A stretch of DNA of 39,519 nt from JAVBKX01 sp031553835 (GCA_031553835.1 JAVBKX010000051.1:1-39519), one strand, 5' to 3'; positions 6,856-15,434 are shown, numbered from the stretch's first letter. The notes: generated by a model not told the origin, from the sequence alone. Numbers and translations are program-made.

Positions 6856-8238
6856 ATGCATCTTCCGGAAACATTTATTGAACGTACAAAAGCATTGTTC
6901 GGCGCCGACACGTGGGAACAATACGTGCGTGCGCTGGAAGCAAAAAGGCCAATCAGCATAAGGTTAAATCCTTATAAAACAAAAAAATACCCAGAACAAA
7001 CAAAAGACAATTTATTTGAATCCATCCCATTTGCAACCAGTGTACCCTGGGCTTCCGACGCTTGGTATCTGAGCGAACGGCCTTCCTTCATTTCCGATCC
7101 GTTATTTCACATGGGATGTTATTATGTACAGGAAGCCGCATCCATGTTTTTGGAACAATTTATAAAAACGCATATTCATGCTCCGGTAACTTGTCTTGAT
7201 TTATGTGCAGCGCCCGGCGGGAAATCAACACATCTTTCCTCCATTTTACCAGAAGGGAGTCTGTTGATAGCCAATGAAGTCATTCGTTCGCGCGCCCATA
7301 TTTTAGCTGAAAACCTGATTAAGTGGGGAAATCCGGCAACCGTTATTACGAATAATGATCCGGAACACATCGGACATTTGACACATTTTTTTGATGTAAT
7401 AGTAGCAGATGTTCCCTGCTCCGGAGAAGGCATGTTTCGTAAAGACCCGGACGCCGTTTCCGAATGGTCTCCTGCCAATGTAAAACTCTGCTCCGAACGT
7501 CAACGACGAATCATCTCCTCCATTTGGAACAGTTTAAAACCGGGAGGCATCCTTATTTACAGCACTTGTACATTCAATACCGAAGAAAACGAAGAGAATA
7601 TCCAGTGGATCAAGGATACTTATGGCGCCACATCACTCGACATTCCACTACAAAACGATTGGAATATTCAAGGAATTTCTCCGTATTATCGTTTTATACC
7701 AGGCAAAACTAAAGGCGAAGGTTTCTTTATTTCTGCAATCAAAAAACCGGATGATGAAACACTGTCTTCTCTCCGGATACGATTTTCAGAAAAGAAAATG
7801 CCGCAAAAACATAATCCTTTCCTTGCCCATATCCAACATTGGCTGACGGGTACTGACTATGATTTTGATATGGAAAACCAAACGCTTTATGCCATCCCTT
7901 CCCTACATCGGGATGCACGGAAAATACTGAAAGAAAAATTGAAAATTATTCAGGCAGGAATTACAATCGGCTCTGTCAAAGGTAAAGATATTATACCTGA
8001 GCATTCATTAGCCATGTCACATCGATTTGTTCGAAAAGTATTTCCGGAAATAGAAGTAGATACAAGCGCCGCGTTATTATATCTGCGCAAACAAGCCATA
8101 CAATTGACCGAAAATGCTCCTAAAGGATATAATGTGCTTACTTATAAAAATTTGCCTTTAGGATTTGTAAAAAATATCGGCAACCGGGCAAATAATTTAT
8201 ATCCCAACGAATGGCGGATTCGCAATGTTATCGTATAA
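6856..8238 (+). CDS. RsmF/YebU-like rRNA (cytosine-C5) methyltransferase
   Basis: A 460-residue NOL1/NOP2/Sun-family enzyme that methylates C5 of cytosine in rRNA using SAM. The start is placed at MHLPETFIERTKALFG because the -7 box lies over the alternative TTG. The Rossmann SAM site is LDLCAAPGGKSTH (about residues 110-122). The two catalytic cysteines are in ADVPCSGEGMFRKDP (about 178-192) and YSTCTFNTEENE (about 235-246). The C-terminal third ends in LPLGFVKNIGNRANNLYPNEWRIR, the RNA-binding region typical of RsmF (16S m5C1407) and of RsmB-independent relatives, so RsmF is favoured over RsmB. The last 11 bases overlap the 3' end of the convergent porZ gene. Confidence 0.9.
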   Translation: MHLPETFIERTKALFGADTWEQYVRALEAKRPISIRLNPYKTKKYPEQTKDNLFESIPFATSVPWASDAWYLSERPSFISDPLFHMGCYYVQEAASMFLEQFIKTHIHAPVTCLDLCAAPGGKSTHLSSILPEGSLLIANEVIRSRAHILAENLIKWGNPATVITNNDPEHIGHLTHFFDVIVADVPCSGEGMFRKDPDAVSEWSPANVKLCSERQRRIISSIWNSLKPGGILIYSTCTFNTEENEENIQWIKDTYGATSLDIPLQNDWNIQGISPYYRFIPGKTKGEGFFISAIKKPDDETLSSLRIRFSEKKMPQKHNPFLAHIQHWLTGTDYDFDMENQTLYAIPSLHRDARKILKEKLKIIQAGITIGSVKGKDIIPEHSLAMSHRFVRKVFPEIEVDTSAALLYLRKQAIQLTENAPKGYNVLTYKNLPLGFVKNIGNRANNLYPNEWRIRNVIV

Positions 8239-10567
8239 CCATAATTTTAGTTACAACACTTTGTATATTCGTGTCTTGCGAAGTAGAAGCCAGCACAAAG
8301 TAGATTCCGGTTTTCACAGACTCGCCATAAGTATTTTTCCCATTCCAGGAAAACTGTCCTCCCACCGATTTTCCTTCTGCCACCAAATTGCCATTCATAT
8401 CGGTAATTTTGACATTGGAATCCGCGATCAAACCGGTCACCACAATATCTCCGGCATAACCCGGCCTCACCGGATTAGGAAATGCATGCACATTGGAATA
8501 GTCTGTTTTTCCTTCGATTGCATCGGTCTTGAACGAAACCAACCCTTTGTCCGTTCCGATAAAAAGTTCTCCGGTTTCCTGATCCATAGCCATGCAAATA
8601 ATATTATTAGAGATCAACATGCTATTTTCTACCGAATAATTAGCCAGCACGCCATCTCCATTAGGAGTAGCAAGAAATAAGCCGGCACCTTTGGTTCCAA
8701 TCCACTTACGATTACCGCCATCGACCACAATAGAAGTAACTGTTTGCCCGTCTAATAAAAAATAAGCGGTATTTGTTCCATCATTTAACGGCACTTTCGG
8801 ACGAACGCAAGTAGTAAAACCATTATCCAAATTCTGATTAGATGCATTGAAAACCAGTGGACCAATATTACTTCCCACCCAAATCGTTCCCTGTAAATCT
8901 TCTACCGCGGGATAATAATTTGCCACAGAAAGAGATGTTCCGTCCTGATCAACAAAAGCAGTTGTAAATTCAGACTTTGTAATAGAAGATGCATCCTCAT
9001 TCTCCATTACAAACAAACCAAAATGCCAACGAATAAGATTGACCCATTTCTGCTTTTTTGTGATTAACAATTGATCCACATTGCCAATAGATGTCAAGTT
9101 CGATGCAAAAAGAGAAGACCATTTCTTTTGGGTAAGATTATATATATTGATCTGATTCGCCACCTGATCGTTCACCACATACAAATTGTTCTGTCCGTCA
9201 AACCGAAGCCCGCTCGTTCTCACATAATGAAGATTCTCCGGAAAAATAGATTGCAGAGAACTGTTGGCTTCATTGTGCAATTTGACAAATTGATTCTGCT
9301 GGAATTCATATACCCCTTCGCCCCAACTGGATACAAAATAATGACCGGCATCAGCAGGATCCACCGCTACCGATGTAAAATCTTTACAATCCAGTCCGGT
9401 AGCGTTTGTAATTGCATTTTCATCGGTATTATGCCATCCGCCATCTTTATCATACACCATCAGGGTGCCCGGATAGTTAGAACGGTTATCCCACCTGCTG
9501 CCTCCTACGATCCACAGTTTATCGTGATCATGAATCATATAGAAATTGAGATTGCGTTTCGGACTGTTAATTTTAACGCCCTCCACCAAAACAGAATATC
9601 CGGCAGCAGTATCGTCTTTTTTTATTTTCATTAAACCGGTTGTGCCTGAGGCTACCCAATATATTCCGGAAGTACCTTCGGCATCAATACTCCAGGCAGT
9701 GGTTTGTACAATATTTTTGGCAGTCAAATCTGTATAAAACCAAATATCGGAAGTTCGAACCAACGCCAGTTGATTATTTTGTATTGACAATTGGCGTACA
9801 GTTCCTGTATTCAACGGTACAATGTTTTGCTTGTCGTCTTGATAATAAACGGAATTATTCAGTTGATAAAAAAACAATGCATCTTTAAATACGATCAATT
9901 TTCGGATAAATGCCTGATTGCCGGAATACTTGAATGCATATTTTTCCCAATTGGAAGTAAGAGAAAAAACGGATGACACCGGCGCTCTGAAAACGCCGGC
10001 ATCTGTTGCCACATACGCATACTCTTTGTAGGTGCAAAACGAATAACTCACTCGACCCAGTTTACACCTGTCTATTATCTCCGTTTTGATTAAATTTATG
10101 ATAACGACATCGATATTTGTTGACAAATAAGCATTACTTCCTTCAAATTCCAAATTATTAATATTCTGAATCAGATTATCATTTTTCAGGAAGCCAATAT
10201 TGATAACAGTACCATCTTCCCTGATCACATCAATATTTTTATTTGTATAAACCAGCACCACCGTTTTAGTTGGTTCATTATACCCTATATACTGAATATC
10301 CACATCATTCAAACCATCCGCTTTAGACCAGAGTTTTACTTCTCCGTCTGCTTTCGAATAAGACATCAAAGAGCCATCATAATTCCAATCGGGATACTGC
10401 ATTCCATAATAGGCTGAAAAAATGTAATTCGGCGTTTCGGCAACAAGAGTCGAATTCTGATAAGCACGATATTCCCGCCAACTTCCTACAGATTGTTGAG
10501 CATGTACCAATATACATATCCAGCAAAGCAAAAATACGGATAGATATTTACAGCAATTTATTTTCAT
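8228..10567 (-). CDS. porZ: PorZ-like type IX secretion component with beta-propellers
   Basis: A 779-residue secreted protein with a signal peptide at about 1-23 (ICILVHAQ). It opens with SVGSWREYRAYQNSTLVAET, then a run of beta-propeller blades to about residue 680, with phrases such as SKADGLNDVDIQYIGYN, WIGTKGAGLFLATPNGD and LFIGTDKGLVSF of the two-component-regulator propeller type. The C-terminal ~85 residues (HAFPNPVRPGY, KITDMNGNLVAEG, TGIYFVLAST, KIMVIR) form a T9SS/FlgD-like sorting domain. This layout is that of P. gingivalis PorZ, a surface subunit of the T9SS attachment complex that works with the PorU sortase and binds A-LPS. The start overlaps the last 20 bases of rdgB, implying translational coupling. 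The alternative is another propeller plus CTD protein, but the opening motif favours PorZ. Confidence 0.85.
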   Translation of the reverse strand: MKINCCKYLSVFLLCWICILVHAQQSVGSWREYRAYQNSTLVAETPNYIFSAYYGMQYPDWNYDGSLMSYSKADGEVKLWSKADGLNDVDIQYIGYNEPTKTVVLVYTNKNIDVIREDGTVINIGFLKNDNLIQNINNLEFEGSNAYLSTNIDVVIINLIKTEIIDRCKLGRVSYSFCTYKEYAYVATDAGVFRAPVSSVFSLTSNWEKYAFKYSGNQAFIRKLIVFKDALFFYQLNNSVYYQDDKQNIVPLNTGTVRQLSIQNNQLALVRTSDIWFYTDLTAKNIVQTTAWSIDAEGTSGIYWVASGTTGLMKIKKDDTAAGYSVLVEGVKINSPKRNLNFYMIHDHDKLWIVGGSRWDNRSNYPGTLMVYDKDGGWHNTDENAITNATGLDCKDFTSVAVDPADAGHYFVSSWGEGVYEFQQNQFVKLHNEANSSLQSIFPENLHYVRTSGLRFDGQNNLYVVNDQVANQINIYNLTQKKWSSLFASNLTSIGNVDQLLITKKQKWVNLIRWHFGLFVMENEDASSITKSEFTTAFVDQDGTSLSVANYYPAVEDLQGTIWVGSNIGPLVFNASNQNLDNGFTTCVRPKVPLNDGTNTAYFLLDGQTVTSIVVDGGNRKWIGTKGAGLFLATPNGDGVLANYSVENSMLISNNIICMAMDQETGELFIGTDKGLVSFKTDAIEGKTDYSNVHAFPNPVRPGYAGDIVVTGLIADSNVKITDMNGNLVAEGKSVGGQFSWNGKNTYGESVKTGIYFVLASTSQDTNIQSVVTKIMVIR

Positions 10568-11135
10568 CGAACCATTTTTTTAGTTGTTTCACCGCTTGAG
10601 CCCTGTGGCTGATCGCATTTTTCAGTTCCTCTCCCATTTCTGCAAATGTCTGAGTATATCCTTCGGGAACAAAAATAGAATCATAACCAAAACCGCCAAG
10701 CCCTCTTTCTTCATTGATAATGCAGCCTTTCACTTCTCCTTCAAACAAATATTCCTGCTGATTCCAAACCAATGCAATAACGGTACGGAAACGAGCTTCC
10801 CGGTCTTCGGTTCCTTCCAGGGCGACCAATAATTTCTTTCGATTAGCCGACGAATCTTTTTGTTCGCCTGCATAGCGGGCGGAATAAACGCCGGGAGCAT
10901 TATCGAGCGCTTTCACTTCCAAGCCTGTATCATCTGCAAAACAGTCATATCCATAACTTTGTTTTACATAACCCGCTTTTTGCAAAGCATTTCCTTCCAA
11001 CGTATCGGCAGTTTCCGGAACATCTTCATAACAACCGATATCCATTAAACCGACCAACCGGCATCTATCTTTGAGTATATCTCTTACCTCATCCAGTTTA
11101 TGAGCATTTCCGGTTGCAAAAACAATTGTTTTCAT
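10548..11135 (-). CDS. rdgB: Non-canonical purine NTP pyrophosphatase (RdgB/HAM1)
   Basis: A 195-residue cytoplasmic house-cleaning enzyme that hydrolyses dITP, XTP and ITP to the monophosphates, keeping deaminated purines out of DNA and RNA. It opens with the family signature IVFATGNAHKLDEV (residues 4-17), where T, N and K bind the triphosphate. Next come ETADTLEGNALQKA (about 42-55), FADDTGLEVKALDNAPGVYSARYAG (about 66-90, with the catalytic DD pair), EGEVKGCI, GLGGFGYDSIF (about 145-155), TFAEM and NAISHRAQAV (near the C-terminus). Length and motif order are complete. It is 40 bases after the YitT-like gene and overlaps porZ by 20 bases. Confidence 0.96.
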   Translation of the reverse strand: MKTIVFATGNAHKLDEVRDILKDRCRLVGLMDIGCYEDVPETADTLEGNALQKAGYVKQSYGYDCFADDTGLEVKALDNAPGVYSARYAGEQKDSSANRKKLLVALEGTEDREARFRTVIALVWNQQEYLFEGEVKGCIINEERGLGGFGYDSIFVPEGYTQTFAEMGEELKNAISHRAQAVKQLKKWFDENKLL

Positions 11136-11175
11136 TGTATGAATATAACGAACATCGAGAACTTAAATTGCGCAC

Positions 11176-12048
11176 TTATCCCTTAATCTGATCAAAACCT
11201 TCACCATACACCCCAACTACATTGCTCTGGGAAATAAACGCCCGGGGATCAATTGCTTTGACTAATCGAAAAATAGTAACGGCTTCGGATTTTCTTGCCA
11301 TTACCACCACCACTTTGACTTCTTTTTTCGAATACCACCCCATTCCATTCAGGATAGTACATCCCCGGTGAGCCTGTTGATTAATCGTATTGGCGATTTC
11401 TTCATATTTTTCAGAAAAAATAAAAAACTGTACCGATTGGCGAGAGCTATTTAGCACTAAATCAACTGTATAAGTCACTACTCCCATTACCACAATGCCA
11501 TACACTACTTTTTCAATGCTATGAAAAATCATATAAGAAGAACTGATAATCAACAAATCGCACAACAACAACCCTTTTCCAATGGTTACATTTTTATACT
11601 TATTGATTATCAATGCAATAATATCCGTTCCACCGGTACTCCCTTTGCCTGTAAATACCAAACCAATACCCATACCGCACATTACACCCCCAAGTATAGC
11701 ATTCATAAACGGTTCGTTTGCTACAAAAGGATTTTTAATCACCGCTTGCAACAACGACAAAAAGCCAGTGAGTACAAGCACACTAAAGATTGTACGTAAG
11801 CTAAACTTGAATCCAAAAATTTTGACGGACAATAGCAGCAACACAATGTTAATAGCAAAATAGCTGAATCCAATGGGCACTCCGGTAGCATAAAAAATTA
11901 ATGCTGCAATACCGGTCACTCCTCCTGTAGTAATTTCGGAAGGCAATAAAAAACCCGTCCATCCGATAGCATAAAGAATAAGACCAAAAACAATTAAGGT
12001 CAAATCTTTCGCTTCCTGTTTTAACACTGTCGTTTTATCTATTTTCAT
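11176..12048 (-). CDS. YitT family membrane protein (DUF161/DUF2179)
   Basis: A 290-residue inner-membrane protein of unknown function. Several hydrophobic helices fill residues about 17-200 (LIVFGLILYAIGW, YFAINIVLLLLSV, IFSVLVLTGFLSLL, YGIVVMGVVTYTVDLVL). The glycine-rich conserved loops PSEITTGGVTGIA (about 36-48) and FTGKGSTGGTDIIALI (about 133-148) mark the YitT family. The soluble C-terminal part (about 205-290: QFFIFSEKYEEIANTI, GWYSKKEVKVVVVMARKSE, FISQSNVVGVYGEGFD) is the DUF2179 domain. Length is normal. It sits between rsgA (51-base gap) and rdgB (40-base gap) on the same strand, so it may belong to the same transcription unit. The gene order gives no functional clue. Confidence 0.92.
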   Translation of the reverse strand: MKIDKTTVLKQEAKDLTLIVFGLILYAIGWTGFLLPSEITTGGVTGIAALIFYATGVPIGFSYFAINIVLLLLSVKIFGFKFSLRTIFSVLVLTGFLSLLQAVIKNPFVANEPFMNAILGGVMCGMGIGLVFTGKGSTGGTDIIALIINKYKNVTIGKGLLLCDLLIISSSYMIFHSIEKVVYGIVVMGVVTYTVDLVLNSSRQSVQFFIFSEKYEEIANTINQQAHRGCTILNGMGWYSKKEVKVVVVMARKSEAVTIFRLVKAIDPRAFISQSNVVGVYGEGFDQIKG

Positions 12049-12099
12049 ACATCACACGCCATACATTTTTGACACAATTTATATACCAAGTCTCTTATT

Positions 12100-13032
12100 C
12101 TAAAATGCTTCCCTGTACTTATTTTCATCTTTATCTTCCAGAATATTCAAATAGCTCCGGTACCTCGACTGGCTGATGTACTGATTTTCCACCGCTTTCA
12201 TCACAGCACAACCCGGCTCATTGCGATGCGTGCAATTATTAAAACGACAATCATGTGAAAATTTGAAGATTTCAGGAAAATAATGGGATATTTCCGCCCC
12301 TTCCATATCAATAGTACCAAAGCCTTTGATTCCCGGAGTATCAACAACATATCCTCCTTTTGGAAGCAGTATCATCTCTGAAAAGGTGGTGGTATGCATC
12401 CCTTTGTTGTGGTATTCGGAAATTTCGCCTGTTTTCAACTTCAAATCGGGCACTATTTTATTGATAATGGTAGATTTGCCCACTCCGGAATGTCCTGAAA
12501 GCAACGTTACTTTCCCGGCCATTAAATCCGTCAGTTGTGCCAATCCTTCGCCGGTACGGGCGCAGATCTTTACACATGGATATCCGATTGATTCATATAA
12601 ATCAATCAGGCTATCCATGTATTCCATATCATCGGTCTTGTAACGATCTACTTTATTAATAAGGATTTGCACAGGTACACGATATGCCTCGGCAGTTGCT
12701 AAAAAACGGTCAATAAAGGTAGTGGTAGTAACAGGGTAATTGATGGTTACAATTAAAAAAACCTGATCGAGATTGGCTGCAATAATATGAGCTTGTTTAG
12801 ATAAGTTAGAAGATTTGCGGATAATGTAATTTTTACGATCGTCAATAGATACTATAAATGCGGTTCCTTCGGGATTGGTTTCAATATCAACACGATCACC
12901 TACTGCCACCGGATTGGTGGTGCGAATTTCTTTCAAACGAAAATTTCCTTTGATCTTGCAGTCAACGATGCGACCATCTTCCGTGGCCACCTGATACCAA
13001 CTGCCGGTATTTTTAATAACGAGCCCTTTCAT
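12100..13032 (-). CDS. rsgA: Ribosome small subunit-dependent GTPase RsgA
   Basis: A 310-residue GTPase that helps the final maturation of the 30S subunit. The start is set at MKGLVIKNTGSWYQV (13032): the extra upstream residues of the open frame (MIHSQLTIHHSPP) come from the repeat-like spacer. The order is an N-terminal OB-fold (about 1-75), then a circularly permuted GTPase with G4 NKVD (about 126), G1 GHSGVGKSTI (about 179-188) and G3 DTPGIKGFG (about 226-234). It ends with a zinc site CRFNNCTHRNEPGC (about 260-275) and a C-terminal helix. The permuted G4-G1-G3 order and the zinc knuckle are diagnostic. It follows frr on the same strand with a 51-base spacer that contains a perfect 12-bp inverted repeat. 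Confidence 0.96.
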   Translation of the reverse strand: MKGLVIKNTGSWYQVATEDGRIVDCKIKGNFRLKEIRTTNPVAVGDRVDIETNPEGTAFIVSIDDRKNYIIRKSSNLSKQAHIIAANLDQVFLIVTINYPVTTTTFIDRFLATAEAYRVPVQILINKVDRYKTDDMEYMDSLIDLYESIGYPCVKICARTGEGLAQLTDLMAGKVTLLSGHSGVGKSTIINKIVPDLKLKTGEISEYHNKGMHTTTFSEMILLPKGGYVVDTPGIKGFGTIDMEGAEISHYFPEIFKFSHDCRFNNCTHRNEPGCAVMKAVENQYISQSRYRSYLNILEDKDENKYREAF

Positions 13033-13050
13033 TGGTGGAGAATGGTGAAT

Positions 13051-13084
13051 GGTGAGTTGAGAATGGATCAACTCTCAACTCACC
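13051..13084. repeat. Perfect 12-bp inverted repeat between frr and rsgA
   Basis: GGTGAGTTGAGA (13051-13062) and TCTCAACTCACC (13073-13084) are exact inverses with a 10-base loop. The right arm ends on the last base of the frr stop codon. Next to it is a short direct repeat (AATGGTGA-AT-GGTGA, 13041-13055). There is no T tract, so it is not a standard terminator. The simple words resemble short dispersed palindromes seen in intergenic regions of Bacteroidetes. Confidence 0.7.
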
Positions 13085-13644
13085 TACACTGTCATTATTT
13101 CTTTTTCTTTCAAGCCAAATACATCATCGACTTTTTTCACATATCGATCGTGCACCTTTTGAATAGTAGCTTCGCTATCTTTGCCTAAATCTTCCGAAAC
13201 GCCTTCTTTCACCGCTTTTTTAATAGCCTCAACAGCATCGCGCCGAGCATTTCTGACACTGATTTTAGCGTTTTCCGCCTCTTGCTTCGATTGTTTTACC
13301 AATTGCTTACGACGTTCTTCTGTCAACGGGGGAATTCCCAACCGAATAATTTCCCCATTGTTTTCGGGAGTAATACCTACATCCGAATCCATAATTGCCT
13401 TTTCGATAGTTCTCAACATTGGCTTTTCCCAAGGCATCACTGTAATCGTCTTTGCATCAGGCGTATTAACACTCGCAACTTGAGAAAGAGGCACATGGCT
13501 CCCATAATATTCAACTTTGACTCCATCCAAAATATGAATATTTGCTTTCCCGGCACGAATATGCGACAAGGTTTCTTCCAAAAATGTGACCGCATGTTGC
13601 ATTTTTGCTTCGCAGTCTTTTTCTATGGTTTTAATATCTGTCAT
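13084..13644 (-). CDS. frr: Ribosome recycling factor
   Basis: A 186-residue protein that, with EF-G, splits the ribosome after termination. It shows the family's three-helix bundle and small domain: the N-terminal helix KDCEAKMQHAVTFLEETLSHIRAGKANI (about 9-36), KVEYYGSHVPLSQVASVNTPDAKT (about 43-66), the conserved MPWEKPMLRTIEKAI (about 71-85), then NNGEIIRLGIPPLTEERRKQLVKQ (about 95-118) and RNARRDAVEAIKK (about 132-144). Length is the usual 185. It follows pyrH, the standard partner in many bacteria. The 86-base gap contains an extra -7 box (13677-13684), so frr may also be transcribed alone. Confidence 0.97.
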   Translation of the reverse strand: MTDIKTIEKDCEAKMQHAVTFLEETLSHIRAGKANIHILDGVKVEYYGSHVPLSQVASVNTPDAKTITVMPWEKPMLRTIEKAIMDSDVGITPENNGEIIRLGIPPLTEERRKQLVKQSKQEAENAKISVRNARRDAVEAIKKAVKEGVSEDLGKDSEATIQKVHDRYVKKVDDVFGLKEKEIMTV

Positions 13645-13676
13645 AATAAATTGGAATTTATATTTTTTAGCTTTCG

Positions 13677-13684
13677 CAAAGTTA
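13677..13684 (-). promoter_or_regulatory. Internal -7 box before frr (TAACTTTG)
   Basis: On the minus strand this reads TAACTTTG, an exact TAnnTTTG match, ending 32 bases before the frr ATG. It would give frr and rsgA a promoter independent of pyrH. Confidence 0.45.
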
Positions 13685-13706
13685 ATATTTTTTCAATTCT
13701 GAATGT

Positions 13707-13721
13707 GAGGCTTTACGCCTC
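13707..13721 (-). terminator. Weak hairpin between pyrH and frr
   Basis: GAGGC (13707-13711) pairs with GCCTC (13717-13721) around a TTTAC loop, 10 bases after the pyrH stop. The T tract is poor, so it may be an attenuator or RNA-processing site rather than a full terminator. Confidence 0.3.
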
Positions 13722-13730
13722 TCTCTTCTT

Positions 13731-14438
13731 TTAATTGTGTACCAACGTTCCGATTTTCTCTCCGGTCATCACTTTTTTCAAATTACCCACCGTATCCATA
13801 TCAAATACAATAATCGGCAAATTATTTTCCTTGCATAATGCCGTGGCAGTCAAATCCATCACTTTCAAGCCCCGGTTATATATTTCATCGTATGTAATAT
13901 CGGAAAATTTTACTGCATTCGGATCTTTTTCCGGATCAGCAGTATAGATTCCATCCACTCTTGTACCTTTCAACATCACTTCGGCTTCAATTTCTATCCC
14001 TCTTAAGGCAGACGCCGTATCGGTGGTAAAAAACGGATTACCGGTTCCTCCTGCCATAATTGCCACTTCTCCCCTTTCCATTGCTGCAACAGCTTCCCAT
14101 TTTGAATACAAATTTCCGACCGGTTCCATGCGAACAGCCGTAAAAACCCGGGCTTTAACCCCTTCTGAAGTCAACGCCGAACTCAGCGCCAAACTGTTGA
14201 TAACTGTTGCCAACATGCCCATCTGATCCCCTTTTACCCGGTCAAATCCTTTGGAAGCGCCGCTCAATCCTCTGAAAATATTACCGCCGCCAATCACAAT
14301 ACCGACTTGAATGCCCATTCCGGTTATTTCTTTAATCTGACATGCATATTCCCTTAACCGGTTGTCATCGATACCGTATTGTTGTTTTCCCATCAGGGAC
14401 TCGCCGCTCAATTTCAGTAAAATTCGTTTATAGTTCAT
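13731..14438 (-). CDS. pyrH: UMP kinase
   Basis: A 235-residue hexameric bacterial UMP kinase, converting UMP to UDP with ATP. The start MNYKRILLKLSGESL at 14438 matches the family N-terminus, whereas the 8 extra residues of the longer frame do not. Motifs: KLSGESLMG (residues 8-16), GIVIGGGNIFRG (about 46-57), GDQMGMLATVINSLAL (about 71-86), GGTGNPFFTTDTASALR (about 128-144, the catalytic Asp region), EVMLKGTRVDGIYTADP (about 150-166) and PIIVFDM (near 208). The gene is complete. A -7 box (14460-14467) lies 21 bases before the ATG, and it heads the co-directional series pyrH-frr-rsgA-yitT-rdgB-porZ. Confidence 0.97.
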   Translation of the reverse strand: MNYKRILLKLSGESLMGKQQYGIDDNRLREYACQIKEITGMGIQVGIVIGGGNIFRGLSGASKGFDRVKGDQMGMLATVINSLALSSALTSEGVKARVFTAVRMEPVGNLYSKWEAVAAMERGEVAIMAGGTGNPFFTTDTASALRGIEIEAEVMLKGTRVDGIYTADPEKDPNAVKFSDITYDEIYNRGLKVMDLTATALCKENNLPIIVFDMDTVGNLKKVMTGEKIGTLVHN

Positions 14439-14459
14439 AAATAATGACAATTGTTTGCG

Positions 14460-14467
14460 CAAAAATA
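14460..14467 (-). promoter_or_regulatory. -7 box of pyrH (TATTTTTG)
   Basis: On the minus strand this reads TATTTTTG, ending 21 bases before the pyrH ATG at 14438. Confidence 0.6.
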
Positions 14468-14490
14468 GCTAAATTTTCCGACAAAAAGTC

Positions 14491-14498
14491 TATTTTTG
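14491..14498 (+). promoter_or_regulatory. -7 box of the AraC-type regulator gene (TATTTTTG)
   Basis: TATTTTTG on the plus strand, 45 bases before the ATG at 14544. It leaves an untranslated leader of about 40 bases, longer than for most genes here. Confidence 0.5.
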
Positions 14499-14543
14499 CA
14501 AATACACTAATCATTCGACGGAAGGAACGATGTATAATTAGAT

Positions 14544-15344
14544 ATGAAATTTTCCCTGTCATCACTTGAAGATATGAACTTTTCCGGAGTGGCAAAAACC
14601 AACGGAAATATTCTCTTGTTGGTCACTTCCGGATACATCATACTGGATCACCAGATGAACAAAATCAGACTCAACCGCAATGATTGTCATATTTCCCTTG
14701 AAGGACAATTGACTTCCGTCAACGAATATTCTTCAGATCTCTCCGGTTTTTTTTGTCAATTTGACAATCATTTTTTAGAACAGATTTTCCTAAAAGACAA
14801 TATAGAAACCGAATTGGCTTATATTAACAGTTTTATGCATCATTATCCGGTACGGTTGGAGCTGCCTGTAGCCAAACGAATCGAAAATCATTTTCATACC
14901 CTGCAATTACTGAACAAAGAAACTCCGGCTAACTTTCCGCTCATTCATGCCTACCTGATCACCATTTTATATGAAATAAAAAAACTGATGATGGACCATG
15001 CATTGAATCCATTCCCGTCCAAAGCTTTTTATATTGCTAAGCAATACAATGATTTACTGGGAAAATATGCCACCACGCACCGGTCTGTTGATTTTTATGC
15101 GCACCAACTTAACATTACACCCAACCATCTTAATAAATCCGTCAAAAATGCCACCGGGAAAAACGCCATCACCTTGTTGAATGAAACGAGCATCTTGCAA
15201 GCACGATTATTGCTTACTCAAACAGACAAATCAATCGGAGAAATCGCATTCGAACTCGGCTTTGAAGATGCTTCTTATTTCAGCCGTTTTTTCAGAAAAT
15301 CCACAGGAAAATCACCTTTGCAATATAAAAAATTACACCGATAG
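14544..15344 (+). CDS. AraC/XylS family transcriptional regulator
   Basis: A 266-residue DNA-binding regulator. The N-terminal ~150 residues (LVTSGYIILDHQMNKIRL, then EQIFLKDNIE) look like the cupin-like ligand-sensing part common in Bacteroidetes AraC proteins. The C-terminal ~100 residues hold the double helix-turn-helix: DFYAHQLNITPNHLNKSVKNATGK (about 182-205) and KSIGEIAFELGFEDASYFSRFFRKSTGKSPLQYKK (about 230-263), the second being the AraC signature. It lies 117 bases upstream of, and in the same direction as, a TonB-dependent receptor. In this phylum that pairing often means the regulator controls the receptor in response to its ligand (siderophore, haem or another small molecule), which is inference here. 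Confidence 0.92.
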   Translation: MKFSLSSLEDMNFSGVAKTNGNILLLVTSGYIILDHQMNKIRLNRNDCHISLEGQLTSVNEYSSDLSGFFCQFDNHFLEQIFLKDNIETELAYINSFMHHYPVRLELPVAKRIENHFHTLQLLNKETPANFPLIHAYLITILYEIKKLMMDHALNPFPSKAFYIAKQYNDLLGKYATTHRSVDFYAHQLNITPNHLNKSVKNATGKNAITLLNETSILQARLLLTQTDKSIGEIAFELGFEDASYFSRFFRKSTGKSPLQYKKLHR

Positions 15345-15426
15345 CAAACGTAGATTAAATCGAAGAAATGATTGAAAAAGTCAAATTTCAATTCATTTTA
15401 TTCTTTTTTAAATCATTTTCTTTTCC

Positions 15427-15434
15427 GATCTTTG
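15427..15434 (+). promoter_or_regulatory. Degenerate -7 box of the TonB-dependent receptor gene
   Basis: GATCTTTG matches TAnnTTTG except for the first base and ends 27 bases before the ATG at 15462. A weak box of this kind would suit a gene needing an activator such as the adjacent AraC protein. Confidence 0.35.

Noticed and set aside
6806..6874. N-terminal extension of the RsmI-related methyltransferase
   Set aside because: It would cross both divergent -7 boxes and the start of the RsmF-like gene; the internal methionine at 6805 fits the family N-terminus.
9071..9634. 187-codon plus-strand frame inside porZ
   Set aside because: It is antisense to a well supported PorZ coding frame and has no recognisable domain.
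13033..13071. N-terminal extension of RsgA
   Set aside because: The extra 13 residues are encoded by the repeat-like spacer, and the family begins at MKGLVIKN.
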